Shown here: positions 40,613-50,077 of the stretch, in pieces
Position numbering within the stretch: the stretch's first letter is position 1
How the letters are laid out: each line of letters starts with the position of its first letter
Assembly: GCA_920105625.2 (NCBI GenBank)
Contig: OV050030.1
Span: 216,178,325-216,242,324, forward strand
Direction: 5' to 3'
Origin: Clusia tigrina
Taxonomy: Eukaryota > Arthropoda > Insecta > Diptera > Clusiidae
Length of the DNA stretch: 64,000 nt
Position numbers and translations under genes: made by a program
Notes under the pieces: generated by a model
Seen by the model: only the letters and a program-made list of their open reading frames with translations
What the model was told of the DNA's origin: nothing
Databases searched by the model: none

Positions 40613-42523
40613 TTGTAACTTTTTACTTGCGCGTCATAAAACCTTGAAATTGTGTGACAATAAATTACTCGAACCTATCGTCAGTTTAAGCTATCGCTCA
40701 TAGCTATGCTACTCTTGAGTCCCAAATCAAACACTGATATAACTTCAAATTGCCCAAACTTCTATAGTGCGTCCTACACCTATCAAACTTTTCAACATTC
40801 AAATGCTTGTAATTTCTTACTGGAGAGTCAAAAAATCTTGAAATTTTGTGACAGTAAAGTACTCGAGCCTCTTGTCAATTTAAGCTATCGCGCATAGCTA
40901 TGCTACCCTTGAGTCCCAAATCAAACACTGATAAAACTTCAAATGGCTCTAACTTCTATACGGTGCGTCCTACACCTATCAAAGTTTGCAACAATCAAAT
41001 GCTTGTAACTTTTTACTGGAGCGTCATAAAACCTTGAAATTTGGTGACAATAAGTTACTCGAACCTCTTATCAATTTAAGCTATCGCTTATAACTATGCT
41101 ACCCTTGAGTCCCAAATCAAAGACTGATAATACTCCAAATGGCCCTAACTTCTATGCGGTGCATCCTATACCAATCAAATTTTGCAAAATTCAAATGCTT
41201 GTAACTTTTTACTTGCGCGTCATAAAGCCTTGAAATTGTGTGACAATAAATTACTCGAACCTCTCGTCAATTTAAGCTATCGCTCATAGCTTTGCTACCC
41301 TTGAGTCCCAAATCAAACACTGATAAAACTTCAAATTGCCCAAACTTCTATACGGTGCGTCCTACACCTATCAAACTTTTCAACATTCAAATGCTTGTAA
41401 TTTCTTACTGGAGAGTCAAAAAATCTTGAAATTTTGTGACAGTAAAGTACTCGAGCCTCTTATAAATTTAAGCTATCGCTCATAGCTATGCTACCCTTGA
41501 GTCCCAAATCAAACACTGATAAACCTTCAAATGGCTCTAACTTCTATACGGTGCGTCCTATACCTACAAAAGTTTGCAACAATGAAATGCTTGTAACTTT
41601 TTACTGGAGCTTAATAAAATCTTGAAATTTTGTGACAATAAAGTACTCGAGCCTCTTGTCAATTTAAGCTATCGCTCATAGCTATGCTCCCCTTGAGTCC
41701 CAAATCAAAGACTGATAATACTTCAAAGGGCCTTAACTTCTATGCGGTGCGTCCTATACGTTGGCAACAATCAAATTCTTGTAAATTTTTACCGGAGCGT
41801 CATAAAACCTTGAAATTTTGTGACAATCAAGTACTCGAGCCTCTTATAAATTTATGCTATCGCTCATAGCTATGCTACCCTTGAGTCCCAAATCAAACAC
41901 TGATAAAAATTCAAATTGCCCAAACTTCTATACGGTGCGTCCTACACCTATCAAACTTTTCAACATTCAAATGCTTGTAAATTCTTACTGGAGAGTCAAA
42001 AAATCTTGAAATTTTGTGACAGTAAAGTACTCGAGCCTCTTGTCAATTTAAGCTATCGCGCATAGCTATGCTATCCTTGAGTCCCAAATCAAACACTGAT
42101 AAAACTTCAAATGGCTCTAACTTCTATACGGTGCGTCCTATACCTATCAAAGTTTGCAACAATCAAATGCTTGTAAGTTTTTACTGGAGCGTCATAAAAT
42201 CTTGAAATTTTGTGACAATAAAGTACTCGAGCCTCTTGTCAATTTAAGCTATGACTCATAGCTATGCTACCCTTGAGTCCCAAATCAAACACTGATAAAA
42301 CTTCAAATTGTCCTAACTTCTATACGGTGCGTCCTACACCTATCAAACTTTTCAACATTCAAATGCTTGTTACTTCTTACTGGAGAGTCATAAAATCTTG
42401 AAATTTTGTAACAATAAAGTACTCGTGCTTCTTGTAAATTTAAGCTGTCGCTCATAGCTATGCTACCTTTGAGTCCCAAATCAACCACTGCTAAAACTTC
42501 AAATGGCCCTAACTTCTATACGG

Positions 42524-42527
42524 TGCA
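42524..42527. repeat. Target-site duplication TGCA, left copy
   Basis: The four bases TGCA immediately precede the element. The same four follow it at 50074-50077. Joining the flanks across one TGCA gives 'tatacggtgcatcctacacc', a normal satellite monomer. A 4-bp alternating pyrimidine-purine duplication is typical of gypsy-class errantiviruses. Confidence 0.95.
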
Positions 42528-42965
42528 AATTATGGTTTTTCACTTTATTTCTTAGTTTTTAAAAATTATTTAAGATACAACGTAATAATTGAGTTTTGGT
42601 CCGAGAAAGGCCTTCTATTATGAACGTCAAACTTTGGAAACCGCTAGTCTCGAAACTATACGAAAAACTGCCACTGCAAGCTCAGTGTCTTACTTTTATA
42701 TTATATTTCTAATGCGCATTTGATAATTCTATTTCATAAAGTTTACAATATAATGTTTATGTTTATGCGCCCAATTTTAATTAACTTCTTTATTTATGTT
42801 TATCTATTCATGTTGATGCAATATTCTAATTGTCATCAAATTCATTCGCTCTTAGCGGAATGATCTCATTTTTAAGATTCTATTGTATCTTAGAGATGCG
42901 CCTTAAATTAATCTTTTGGATATACTTTTGCCTATGAAATTGTGTATTAAAATTGTAACTTAACT
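42528..42965 (-). repeat. 3' LTR
   Basis: Direct repeat of 49636-50073, 438 bp. In element sense it begins AGTTAAGTTACAATT next to the polypurine tract and ends CCATAATT at the target duplication. It holds a TATAAAAG box (42693-42700) and an AATAAA signal (42544-42549). The latter lies 16 bases before the LTR end and is the likely polyadenylation signal for element transcripts. Confidence 0.96.
42544..42549 (-). terminator. Polyadenylation signal AATAAA of the element
   Basis: Minus-strand AATAAA near the end of the 3' LTR. The same signal is at 49652-49657 in the 5' LTR. Confidence 0.6.
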
Positions 42966-42978
42966 CCCCTCTTTCTTT
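42966..42978 (-). other. Polypurine tract
   Basis: In element sense a 13-base purine run, aaagaaagagggg, directly abuts the AGTTAA start of the 3' LTR. This is the expected primer site for plus-strand DNA synthesis. It overlaps the env stop codon (42977-42979). Confidence 0.9.
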
Positions 42979-44377
42979 AGAAGGAACGTCCCATTTCTTC
43001 AATTAAAAGTTCTTGAATTCTTTTATTCAAATCTTTTTCATTAATTTCAATTTGCTTAAAATTTTTCTTTTTTAAATATGATTTAATTCTGTTATGAATT
43101 AACAATATTGCAAAAGTTATCGATAATATAACAATAGTCCAAATTACAAAATATGTTGATCTATCATTTTCATATTTTGCCAATAAATCTATATTTTCGA
43201 AATTCAATTATATTTCTTTTAATTCTAAATATTCTGTAATTTCATATTCATGTATTGAAATTGTTTTTAAATAATTTACAATTGTAGTTGTTGGGTTTTC
43301 ATAGGTTACATTATCAATCTTTGTATAATTATCAAATACAATTAAATAGATTCCATTTACAATATGACCATCTATTAAATGTTTTCCTGATGCTAATATT
43401 GCGCCATCTCTTAGTATTTCAATATTTTTATTTTCTTCAATAATTTTCTGACATTTTCCATTTTTCAAGTTTAATATATCAATCAAACATGTATTATTAT
43501 TATTTTGAGTATTATTTTTACAATAAGTGTTTCTTATCTCAAGTTTACAATTATTAACATTTACATATTCATTATTACAATTTGCAATCTGTTTTTCAAT
43601 ATTCAATTTTCCTCCTTTCTGAGCTATTGCTCTTGTTTCGTATAGTTTACAAATATTTTCGACAATTGGATACTTAATATATATTACAACCACATCTTTA
43701 TTTTGAACAATTTTAAAATTTGAAGCATCAATTAAATCTGTTAGAGTGATCCTTTCATGTTCTGAATTAATTATTCCTTTAATTTATTTTATATTCAAAA
43801 TTGCTGGATTCAATATGTTCACTTTGGCTAAAGTTATAGTTTGAATCAAATTATGTAGTTCGTTTATTAAAATAGTATTTCTTTGTTTAATTATTTTGAC
43901 CATTCTAGAACTTTCTTTAAAGTTATTAACTACTTGAGTTAATTATGTTACTGCTTTAAATAGTTGTGAATTAATCACAAATTGTTTATTATTATTCTGC
44001 ACTAATTCATTTAATTTATTTTGAACTGATATAAAATCATCATGGTCAGGTGTTCCAGCTATCCATTTCCAAATTGTGCCTAAATCATTTATACCTCTTT
44101 TATTTCTAGCATTTACTTTATCGGGTATTTCTAATTGCTTCAATAACGTTTCAATTATATTAAATTCTAAATTGATTTCAAAAATATTATCACTCTCTGG
44201 ATCAAATTCTTCATATGAAATGTAATATGGGTTTTCTTTACTATCAATATCAAAACTAGTATATGTGTGGTTACTTAATAATTTTCTTGTTTCCATTAAT
44301 ATCTCGTTATAATAAGTTAAATTTGTAATATGAAATACATATATTACCAAAATCATTATAAATGGCAACTTCACCAT
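42977..44377 (-). pseudogene. env: env pseudogene (errantivirus envelope, baculovirus F-like), three internal stops
   Basis: Membrane-fusion glycoprotein of the element. One reading frame of about 466 codons runs through the region but is interrupted by in-frame TAA at 43943-43945, 43784-43786 and 43208-43210. I start at the ATG at 44375-44377; the natural env mRNA may be spliced, so the true start is uncertain. Visible features in order: a hydrophobic signal sequence at residues 4-18; a furin-type site RNKR at about 91-94, followed by a fusion-peptide-like GINDLGTIWKWIAG; Asn-rich central regions; and near the C terminus a membrane segment around 'VIWTIVILSITFAILL' with a lysine-rich tail. 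A short N-terminal part before the cleavage site is the arrangement of F-like envelopes. The three stops would prevent any full-length product. Confidence 0.9.
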
Positions 44378-44383
44378 CTTCAA

Positions 44384-44498
44384 TTAGTACGTAGTCCTCT
44401 CTTGTATAATCAATATTTTCGGTAGCCTTTATATAAATTAAAAATTATATAGATTAAAAACAACGTTAGGTACATTTTCTGAAAAATAAAATCAAATA
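44384..44498 (-). other. Spacer between integrase remnant and env
   Basis: AT-rich, no open frame of note. It would contain the env splice acceptor if env is expressed from a spliced mRNA; I cannot pick a site with confidence. Confidence 0.5.
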
Positions 44499-44576
44499 TT
44501 ACGTTCTTATATTGTCTTTGTGCACCAATCTATTTTTCTTTTTTATTTTAACCCTGTTCTTTAGATCTACCTTTAC
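44499..44576 (-). pseudogene. pol: Displaced integrase C-terminal tail
   Basis: Past the stop at 44600, a lysine-rich frame ending 'NRLVHKDNIRT' and TAA (44499-44501) lies in a different register from the integrase frame. 'VHKDNI'-type ends are typical of integrase C-termini in this clade. The tail is therefore separated by at least one indel plus stops. Confidence 0.6.
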
Positions 44577-44599
44577 TTATTCCTTTCACCTATGAATTT

Positions 44600-45568
44600 T
44601 TAAAATATTATTTGTTCCTTTTCAAAGTCTCTCATTGTTCCTTTTGCATTATTTCTTTTCAACATATCATTTTGTGCTTTTGATAATTTATCGGGAATAT
44701 CACCGTGATTTATTTTATTAAATAATACCTCAAATGGTTTCTTATCTATAACCGAATGTATAGATTTATTATACTCTTCAACTGATCTGTATATAGATTC
44801 TAAATCACTTATTAATTTGTATTCTTCTTTTAAACATCTTGCAATCTCTATAATCGTAGAATGAACTCTTTCATTGTGTCCATTAGTTGTGCTATGACCT
44901 GTAGCGCAGTAGTATATTTTTATTTTTAATATTTCCATTAATGATTTAAATTGAGTTGCAGTGAAACCTGGTTCATTATCGATTGTCAAGTTTTCAATTT
45001 CTGGAAAACCTTGAAGTGCTTCTAAAACTTTTTCATCTAGTGTAGTTTTGTCTTCTATTAACTTTAATATGACAAATTTTGAATAACTGTCAATGCATGT
45101 TAAGAATTTTAATTTTTGTGCAAAAAATATATCTAAATGCACTTGCTTCCCTTCCTTCTTTGGAATTGGAGCCCCTCCAATTGGTATCTTTATTGGATGT
45201 CGATCATATTTATTTTTGTTGCATATTTCACAATGTCTTATATATTATTTTATATGTTTCACCATTTTGGGCCAATAGTAAAATTTACTTATTTGATTTA
45301 AATTGTCTCTATAATATCTATGTGCTCTACAATGTGTCTCTTGGACGATTATTTTTTGATCATCTTCATTTAATATATCCATTGGAAATTTCGTTGTATA
45401 TTTAAATTTAATTCCATTAAAAGTTTTCTTTAATAAATCTTTTATTTCATGTAGAACTTCTCTAGTACAATGGATTCCCGTTGTAATATTTGGCTGTAGA
45501 AATTCTATCAGAATTGTCTTTAAATTATCTATGGTATAATACTCTATAATATGTCGAGTTCTGCCAAA
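44600..45568 (-). pseudogene. pol: pol pseudogene, integrase part
   Basis: Integrase domain in the same frame as RT, cut off from it by TAA at 45569-45571. The N-terminal zinc finger is readable: H-x3-H at 45320-45334 and C-x2-C at 45221-45232. A second TAA at 45245-45247 falls between the two pairs. The catalytic core is intact: D in 'VHLDIF', D in 'TIDNEPG' and E in 'GHNERVHS', with 35 residues between the last two, the classic D,D(35)E spacing. The frame ends at TAA 44600-44602, earlier than the family's usual C-terminus. Confidence 0.92.
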
Positions 45569-47161
45569 TTAAACTATCATTTCATGAATAGTAAATCTAT
45601 CTCTATCCAATAATAATTGTTGCTTAAATTGATTTAATGGTTTATTAGTTTCTTCAATTTGATTATCATCACTACTTTCTGCAGAGTGTTGCGTATTTGT
45701 ACTAGAATCATTACTAGTTAAATTATTAATATATTGTCGGGATAAAGCATCTGCAACTAAAATTGTTTTACCTGGTTTATAAACAATTTTTGGAGAAAAC
45801 TCTTCTATAAAAGCATGCCATCTTTTCATTTTAGTATTGGGATTACGATGTGACATAGCGAATGTCAATGGTTGATGGTCTGTGTGAATCTCTAAATTTG
45901 TTACTCCATACAAATAATTTCTTAAATTTTTTAATGACCATACTATAGCATACAATTCTTTCTCATTTGTTGCATAATTACATTCTGTTGAATTCAATGT
46001 TTTTGAAAGAAAAATTATTGGTTTATTTTCTTGTGACAATACAGCACCAATTGCTGAATTAGAAGCATCTGTTGTCAAAATAAATTTTTTATTAAAATCT
46101 GGTTGAGTTAATTCTACTTGATCTGTCAATAAATTTTTTAACCTTTTAAATGCATAAATTGCGTCTTGATCTATTTTTATTTCAATCTTTTTAGACATAT
46201 ATTGTGAAACTTTTCCATTTTCTCCTGCTAAATACTTAGTAAGGGGTTTGCAAATAGAAGCATAATCTTTAATAAACTTTCTATAATAGCTTGTCATTCC
46301 TAAAAAGCTTCTTAATTGTCTTAATGTTATCGGAATAGGATAATTATTAATTGTTTCAATTTTTTTAGGATCTGTTTTAATTATTTTGTATCCAACAAAA
46401 TATCCTAGAAACTCGACTTCTTTTTTATAAAAATTAGATTTTTGGAGTGATATTTTCATATGTGCATTTTTTAATGTTTCTATAACCATATTTAGATGTT
46501 TTGTATGTTCATCAATAGTTTTTGAAAAAACAATTATATCGTCTATATAGACATGACAAAATTTTCCTATATATTCTCTTAAAATATCATCCATAGCTCT
46601 TTGAAATATAATTGAAGAATTTTTTAATCCAAATGGCATTCTTAAGAATTCATATTTTCCATTATTAATGGAGAATGCTGTTTTTTCTATATGTTTTTCA
46701 TGCATTAAAATCTGATGAAATCCAGACTCTAAATCTATTGTAGAAAAATACACTGATTTTCCTAAATTTGACAGAATTACATTTGTATCCGGGATTGGAT
46801 ATTTATCGGAAATTGTAACTTCATTAATTTTTTTATAATCAATAACTAGTCTCTGCTTTGGAATACCATCTTTATTAATTCCCTTTTTAGAAACTATCCA
46901 AATTGGTGAGTTATAAGGACTTCTACTAGGTCTTATAATTTTTTCTTTTAACATTCTTGAGATTTCCATATTAACAAACTTGTTTGCAGAAAAAGGATAA
47001 GGATACTGTTTACTCCATATAGGGGTTTCAACAGTTGTACGAATTTCTGCCTTAATGTGTGTTCTAAATGGTATATTTGTATTAGTTTTAGAATGTATTA
47101 ATTCTATTTTATTGACAATTTCTTTTTTCAAATTGTCTATATTTTTATTTGACACTTTATC
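45569..47161 (-). pseudogene. pol: pol pseudogene, reverse transcriptase and RNase H part
   Basis: The longest open piece of the element, about 530 codons between TGA 47162-47164 and TAA 45569-45571. Numbering from the GTG at 47155: RT begins near residue 50, with 'SPIWIVSKK' at 83-91, the first catalytic Asp in 'STIDLESGFHQ' (D141), 'RMPFGLKN' and the YIDD box at 203-206. RNase H follows with D363 (TTDAS), E400 (NEKELYA) and D426 (HTDHQPL), and 'VADALSR' at about 467-473. All RT and RNase H catalytic residues remain. The sequence belongs to the Ty3/Gypsy clade and is closest in style to the gypsy errantivirus group. Both ends are premature stops within pol rather than natural termini. Confidence 0.95.
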
Positions 47162-47695
47162 TCAATTTTTACAACTTTTTCTTGAAATGTCACATATTTC
47201 TTTTTTCTCATTTTCCGACATTTCTTCATCGAAATTATCATTATTTACTGGCGTTCTAGGATCATATTTCAAATTAACATTTTTCTTCTTATTTTCCACA
47301 TTATATTTTTCTTTAATGCGTTTTACTTTATTTTTCTTCTTTAAACTTTCCACATTGCCGGCATTATCATCGGCTTTCACTTTAGGGATACCTTTACCTA
47401 AAGCATAATTATTTATTACATGCTTTTCACTTTCACATGTTTTTTCAATAGATTCTTCACGAATTATTTCTGCACTGTAAATTTTTTCTTTATCTCCATT
47501 ATACTGTAGTACACCAAGTTTCATATCAATTATGGACTTTGATTTTTTCAAAAAATTATATCCTATTAATAAATCTGATTCTAAATTATCAATTTCATAA
47601 AATATTTGCTTAACTCCTAGCAATGTTATAATTTGATAATGAGTTATAATAATATAACTGTTAACTCTGTTCGAACCTTTTTCTTTATTGGCAAC
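47162..47695 (-). pseudogene. pol: pol pseudogene, protease C-terminal part and linker to RT
   Basis: The RT frame stays open from about 47695 down to the in-frame TGA at 47162-47164. It starts with a protease-like C-terminal segment containing 'DLLIGYNFLKKS', the beta-strand region typical of retropepsin ends, then a Lys/Glu/Asn-rich linker. It is out of register with the protease active-site frame. Confidence 0.8.
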
Positions 47696-47816
47696 TCATT
47701 TCTTTCTTTATATATGCCTCTTCTAATATAACAACTAGTCGCTCCTGTATCTATTAAAATTTTAAATTCTCTTCCTGTTTTAACATCTACTTGAAAAATG
47801 TAAGGAAGATTTACCT
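47644..47816 (-). pseudogene. pol: pol pseudogene, protease N-terminal part with active site
   Basis: The aspartic protease active site reads ILIDTGATSCYI, with DTGAT at 47737-47751. This frame ends at TAA 47644-47646, while the downstream protease half is in another frame open from 47695. A one-base loss (or equivalent) therefore lies between about 47644 and 47698. At its upstream end the frame is -1 relative to the gag tail that stops at 47811. That is the arrangement expected for gag-pol ribosomal frameshifting in errantiviruses. I could not pick a convincing slippery heptamer; the local sequence in element sense is 'ttagggaaaaggtaa'. Confidence 0.85.
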
Positions 47817-47984
47817 TTTCCCTAAAACATGGTTCTCATTTATATTGTTAATTCTTTGTGCCTTTGGAAAAGGCTGTTGACTATGTTGTCCACTATCATG
47901 AGCAGTATTATGAGGACGTTTTTGGCCGCGATTGAAATTATGTGGCCTATAGTTATTATTGTGCCAATAATTATTTGTATCTAT
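47811..47984 (-). pseudogene. gag: gag C-terminal tail, out of frame with main gag
   Basis: After the main gag frame stops at 47971, a different frame open from 47984 to TAA 47811-47813 encodes an Asn/Arg/His/Gln-rich stretch ('NFNRGQKRPHNTAHD' and on). That composition fits a nucleocapsid-like gag end. It differs from the main frame by one base, so this copy probably gained one base (or lost two) between 47971 and 47987. No CCHC zinc knuckle is seen. Confidence 0.65.
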
Positions 47985-49014
47985 TCAATTTTTTAAAATG
48001 GTTTTGACTTTCGACTACTTCCATAGGTTCTGGTTTAGAAAATTGATTAAAATTTTGGAATCTTTTACCAAATTGTTGAGGCCCTTTTGGATATCTCAAA
48101 ACATTTTGATTGTCCTGAAATCCTTTCCTCTGAAAATTATTATTGTTTTGATTTTTATTAAATTGTAGAGCAAATGCTGCTCTTAAATTATTCGTTTCGA
48201 GTTCTTGTGCTTTAGCTAATGCGTTTGGTAAATAGCCCGGTTCAAGTGAAAATAATATATCATTCAATGGAGAATTCAATCCAGTGATAAATACTCTTAC
48301 GGCATATTGTCTATTTTTGTTATTTAACTCCTTTGTAATAGAGGAATCCGAACCATAAGTCATTAAAGTCTTGTTCACTAAGAGTGTCAATTTTTTATTG
48401 ACCAAATTATAATAGTCTATTATAGACATTTGTCCTTGCCGAAGGACACTTAACTTTTGTTCTATGATATGTATTGGTCTTTTGTCTGCGTAAGCGAAAC
48501 CTAGTCGTGCTATAATAGCATCGAAATTTAAAACTGTTCCGTGGGCTGTTAGAACGTTATTAGCCTCTTTTACAACTTTATTTCTTAAAATCGTTAGTTC
48601 AGCAAAATTTCTTTTGCTTCCTACGATATATAAACTCATACAATTATGAGCTGCTTCTCGCCAACTCACATATAATTCTCCGCCGAAAAATTCTGGTAAC
48701 GACTTTATTACGTCTAATGTTTCTTCGCATATAATATTGTCATCAATTTCTTGATGAGTATATTCCGTAAAATCACTATTATATGTTAGCAATTGAATTT
48801 GTTCAGTTAAATTATCGATTTCCGACCTTAATGAGGCTGTATTTGCACTGATAACTCGTGCAATTACATCAACATTTAAGGATGTATTAAACGGATAACT
48901 GCGTAACGAACTCAAACCCTGACTTGCGGGAGTTTCCGCGTTTTGCGAACATGTTGGACCGTCCTTAGCCATTTTTTTAACCTTTCTTTTATATTTTTTA
49001 TATAAATTTTTCAT
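47971..49014 (-). pseudogene. gag: gag pseudogene, main part (capsid)
   Basis: A frame of 347 codons from the ATG at 49012-49014; an alternative start is the ATG at 48970-48972 ('MAKDGPTCSQ'). The N-terminus is basic (KNLYKKYKRKVKK). A central alpha-helical capsid-like region follows ('LPEFFGGELYVSWREAAHNC', 'DYYNLVNKKL', 'FITGLNSPLNDILFSL', 'PNALAKAQELE'), then a Asn/Gln/Phe-rich tail with 'KPEPMEV'. This order matches insect errantivirus Gag, which lacks the CCHC knuckle of vertebrate retroviruses. The product would form the particle shell. It ends at TAA 47971-47973, early because of a frameshift; the rest continues in another frame. Confidence 0.88.
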
Positions 49015-49032
49015 ACACGAAAAAATCCTCAA

Positions 49033-49618
49033 ATTTAAATGCTTCTTATTAACTTTTTCTTACAACTAATATAAAATGTTTCTAATGTATAAATCCTCCT
49101 TATATCTATCCAGTGCTTACTCACGTATTGATTATCCTTTTTATATGGTGTCTACCTTTCTGTTGAGCCAATCCCGTGCGTATGATGATCCTTTTTTGTG
49201 TTTCTCTTCCTTTCAGCCAGTCTAGTGTTTGATATGATCCTTCTTTATTTAAGCTTTCTTGTTTGGTTTTTTTTCTTCTTCGTGACCAATCAAAATTTCG
49301 CCACTTTTTATTGGTATATCCTTTCTTCACAAGGATACTTTTATTTTTTCTCCTTTTTCACAAGGATACTTAGTGTTTTTTTAAATTTTTTAACTGTATT
49401 TCTCCTTTTTAATAAGGATACTTAAATTTTTTGTTTTTTGTTTATTTCTGTTTTCTCCTTTTTTATAAGGATATTTAGAGGTATTGAGTTACTTCGTTCG
49501 TTTCTTTCACGGTTTCACTTTTAATTTATTTTAACCACTTGGATGTACTACTTTGAGTACTCCTCCAATATTAGTTTTTATATAAAAAAATATTTGCGTC
49601 GTTTTTTTTTTCGAAGAC
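49033..49618 (-). promoter_or_regulatory. Element leader (5' untranslated region) with short repeats
   Basis: Region between primer-binding site and gag. It holds four copies of a short hairpin-forming motif, TCCTTnnnnnAAGGA-like with a following 'tactt' (49316-49337, 49350-49373, 49401-49424, 49454-49477). Nearer gag there are three or four loose 50-60-bp repeats (about 49085-49300) with 'ggatcat' and 'gaytggct' cores. Open frames in here are low-complexity and not gag-like. In gypsy itself this position carries the Su(Hw) insulator; here I see repeats in the same place but cannot match the Su(Hw) consensus. Confidence 0.65.
49316..49477 (-). repeat. Four hairpin-like leader repeats
   Basis: On the plus strand the copies read 'tcctttcttcacaaggata', 'tcctttttcacaaggatact', 'tcctttttaataaggatact' and 'tccttttttataaggatatt', spaced 34 to 53 bp apart. 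Each can fold as TCCTT against AAGGA with a short loop. They are separated by T-rich spacers. Confidence 0.85.
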
Positions 49619-49636
49619 CTCCTGGCAGGATCGCCA
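49619..49636 (-). other. Primer-binding site, tRNA-Arg type
   Basis: Directly next to the 5' LTR, the plus strand reads 'ctcctggcaggatcgcca', which ends in CCA as a tRNA 3' end does. From memory it matches the 3' end of an insect tRNA-Arg(ACG) over about 18 bases. The last base overlaps the LTR end. Confidence 0.75.
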
Positions 49637-50073
49637 ATTATGGTTTTTCACTTTATTTCTTAGTTTTTAAAAATTATTTAAAATACAAAGTAAAATTTGA
49701 GTTTTGGTCCGAGAAAGGCCTTCTATTATGAACGTAAAACTTTGGAAACCGCTAGTCGCGAAACTATACGAAAAACTGCCACTGCAAGATCAGTGTCTTA
49801 CTTTTATATTATATTTCTAATTCGCATTTGATAATTATATTTCATAAAGTTTACAATATAATGTTTATGTTTATGCGCCCAATTTTAATTAACTTCTATA
49901 TTTATGTTTATCTATTCATGTTGATGCAATATTCTAATTGTCATCAAATTCATTCGCTCTAAGCGGAATGATCTCATTTTTAAGATTCTATTGTATCTTA
50001 GAGATGCGCCTTAAATTAATCTTTTGGATATACTTTTGCATATGAAATTGTGTATTACAATTGTAACTTAACT
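49636..50073 (-). repeat. 5' LTR
   Basis: 438 bp, colinear with the 3' LTR, with 13 substitutions between them. It would carry the element promoter. In element sense the TATAAAAG box lies 266-273 bases into the LTR, and an AATAAA lies near its end. Confidence 0.96.
49801..49808 (-). promoter_or_regulatory. TATA box of the 5' LTR promoter
   Basis: Minus-strand TATAAAAG, conserved in both LTRs (42693-42700 in the other). Transcription would be expected to start about 25-30 bases downstream, around the 'cttgcagtggcag' stretch; no clear initiator is seen. Confidence 0.65.
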
Positions 50074-50077
50074 TGCA
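50074..50077. repeat. Target-site duplication TGCA, right copy
   Basis: Matches 42524-42527. Satellite resumes here as 'tgcatcctacacctatc'. Confidence 0.95.

Larger units (their letters stand above)
28890..42527 (+). repeat. Satellite array, block 3
   Basis: About 70 monomers, same orientation. The prevailing subtypes differ from block 1: 'gataaaccttcaaatgg', 'cttataaatttaagc', 'gtcctatacgttggcaac' (a shortened unit) and 'gcaccaatc' monomers are frequent. Runs of them are shared at offsets of about 1097, 2148, 2538, 3904 and 5001 bp, so the block is a patchwork of overlapping duplications. It ends at the retroelement insertion. Confidence 0.97.
42528..50073 (-). mobile_element. Complete, inactivated gypsy-class (errantivirus-type) LTR retroelement
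   Basis: A 7546-bp element on the minus strand with two 438-bp LTRs, a primer-binding site, gag, pol in the order protease, RT, RNase H, integrase (Ty3/Gypsy order), env, and a polypurine tract. LTR ends are AGTTAA and AATT in element sense. Flanking TGCA duplications show a single clean insertion into one satellite monomer. The LTRs differ at 13 of 438 positions with no indel. Coding lesions: a frameshift in gag and in protease, three stops in RT/integrase, a stop plus a shifted frame at the integrase tail, and three stops in env. The env and RT resemble the gypsy group of insect errantiviruses; I cannot name the family. Confidence 0.97.

Noticed and set aside
45079..45405. Plus-strand frames of 61-108 codons inside the integrase region, and one at 47055-47408
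   Set aside because: Opposite-strand shadows of AT-rich pol; hydrophobic, Leu/Phe-rich composition as expected from antisense reading of Lys/Asn-rich protein.
49085..49300. A bona fide gypsy-type Su(Hw) insulator
   Set aside because: Position is right and repeats exist, but I cannot match the motif to the Su(Hw) consensus, so I report only the repeats.
49121..49731. Small frames in the element leader and 5' LTR
   Set aside because: Low-complexity, overlap the repeat motifs and the primer-binding site; the gag start fits better downstream.
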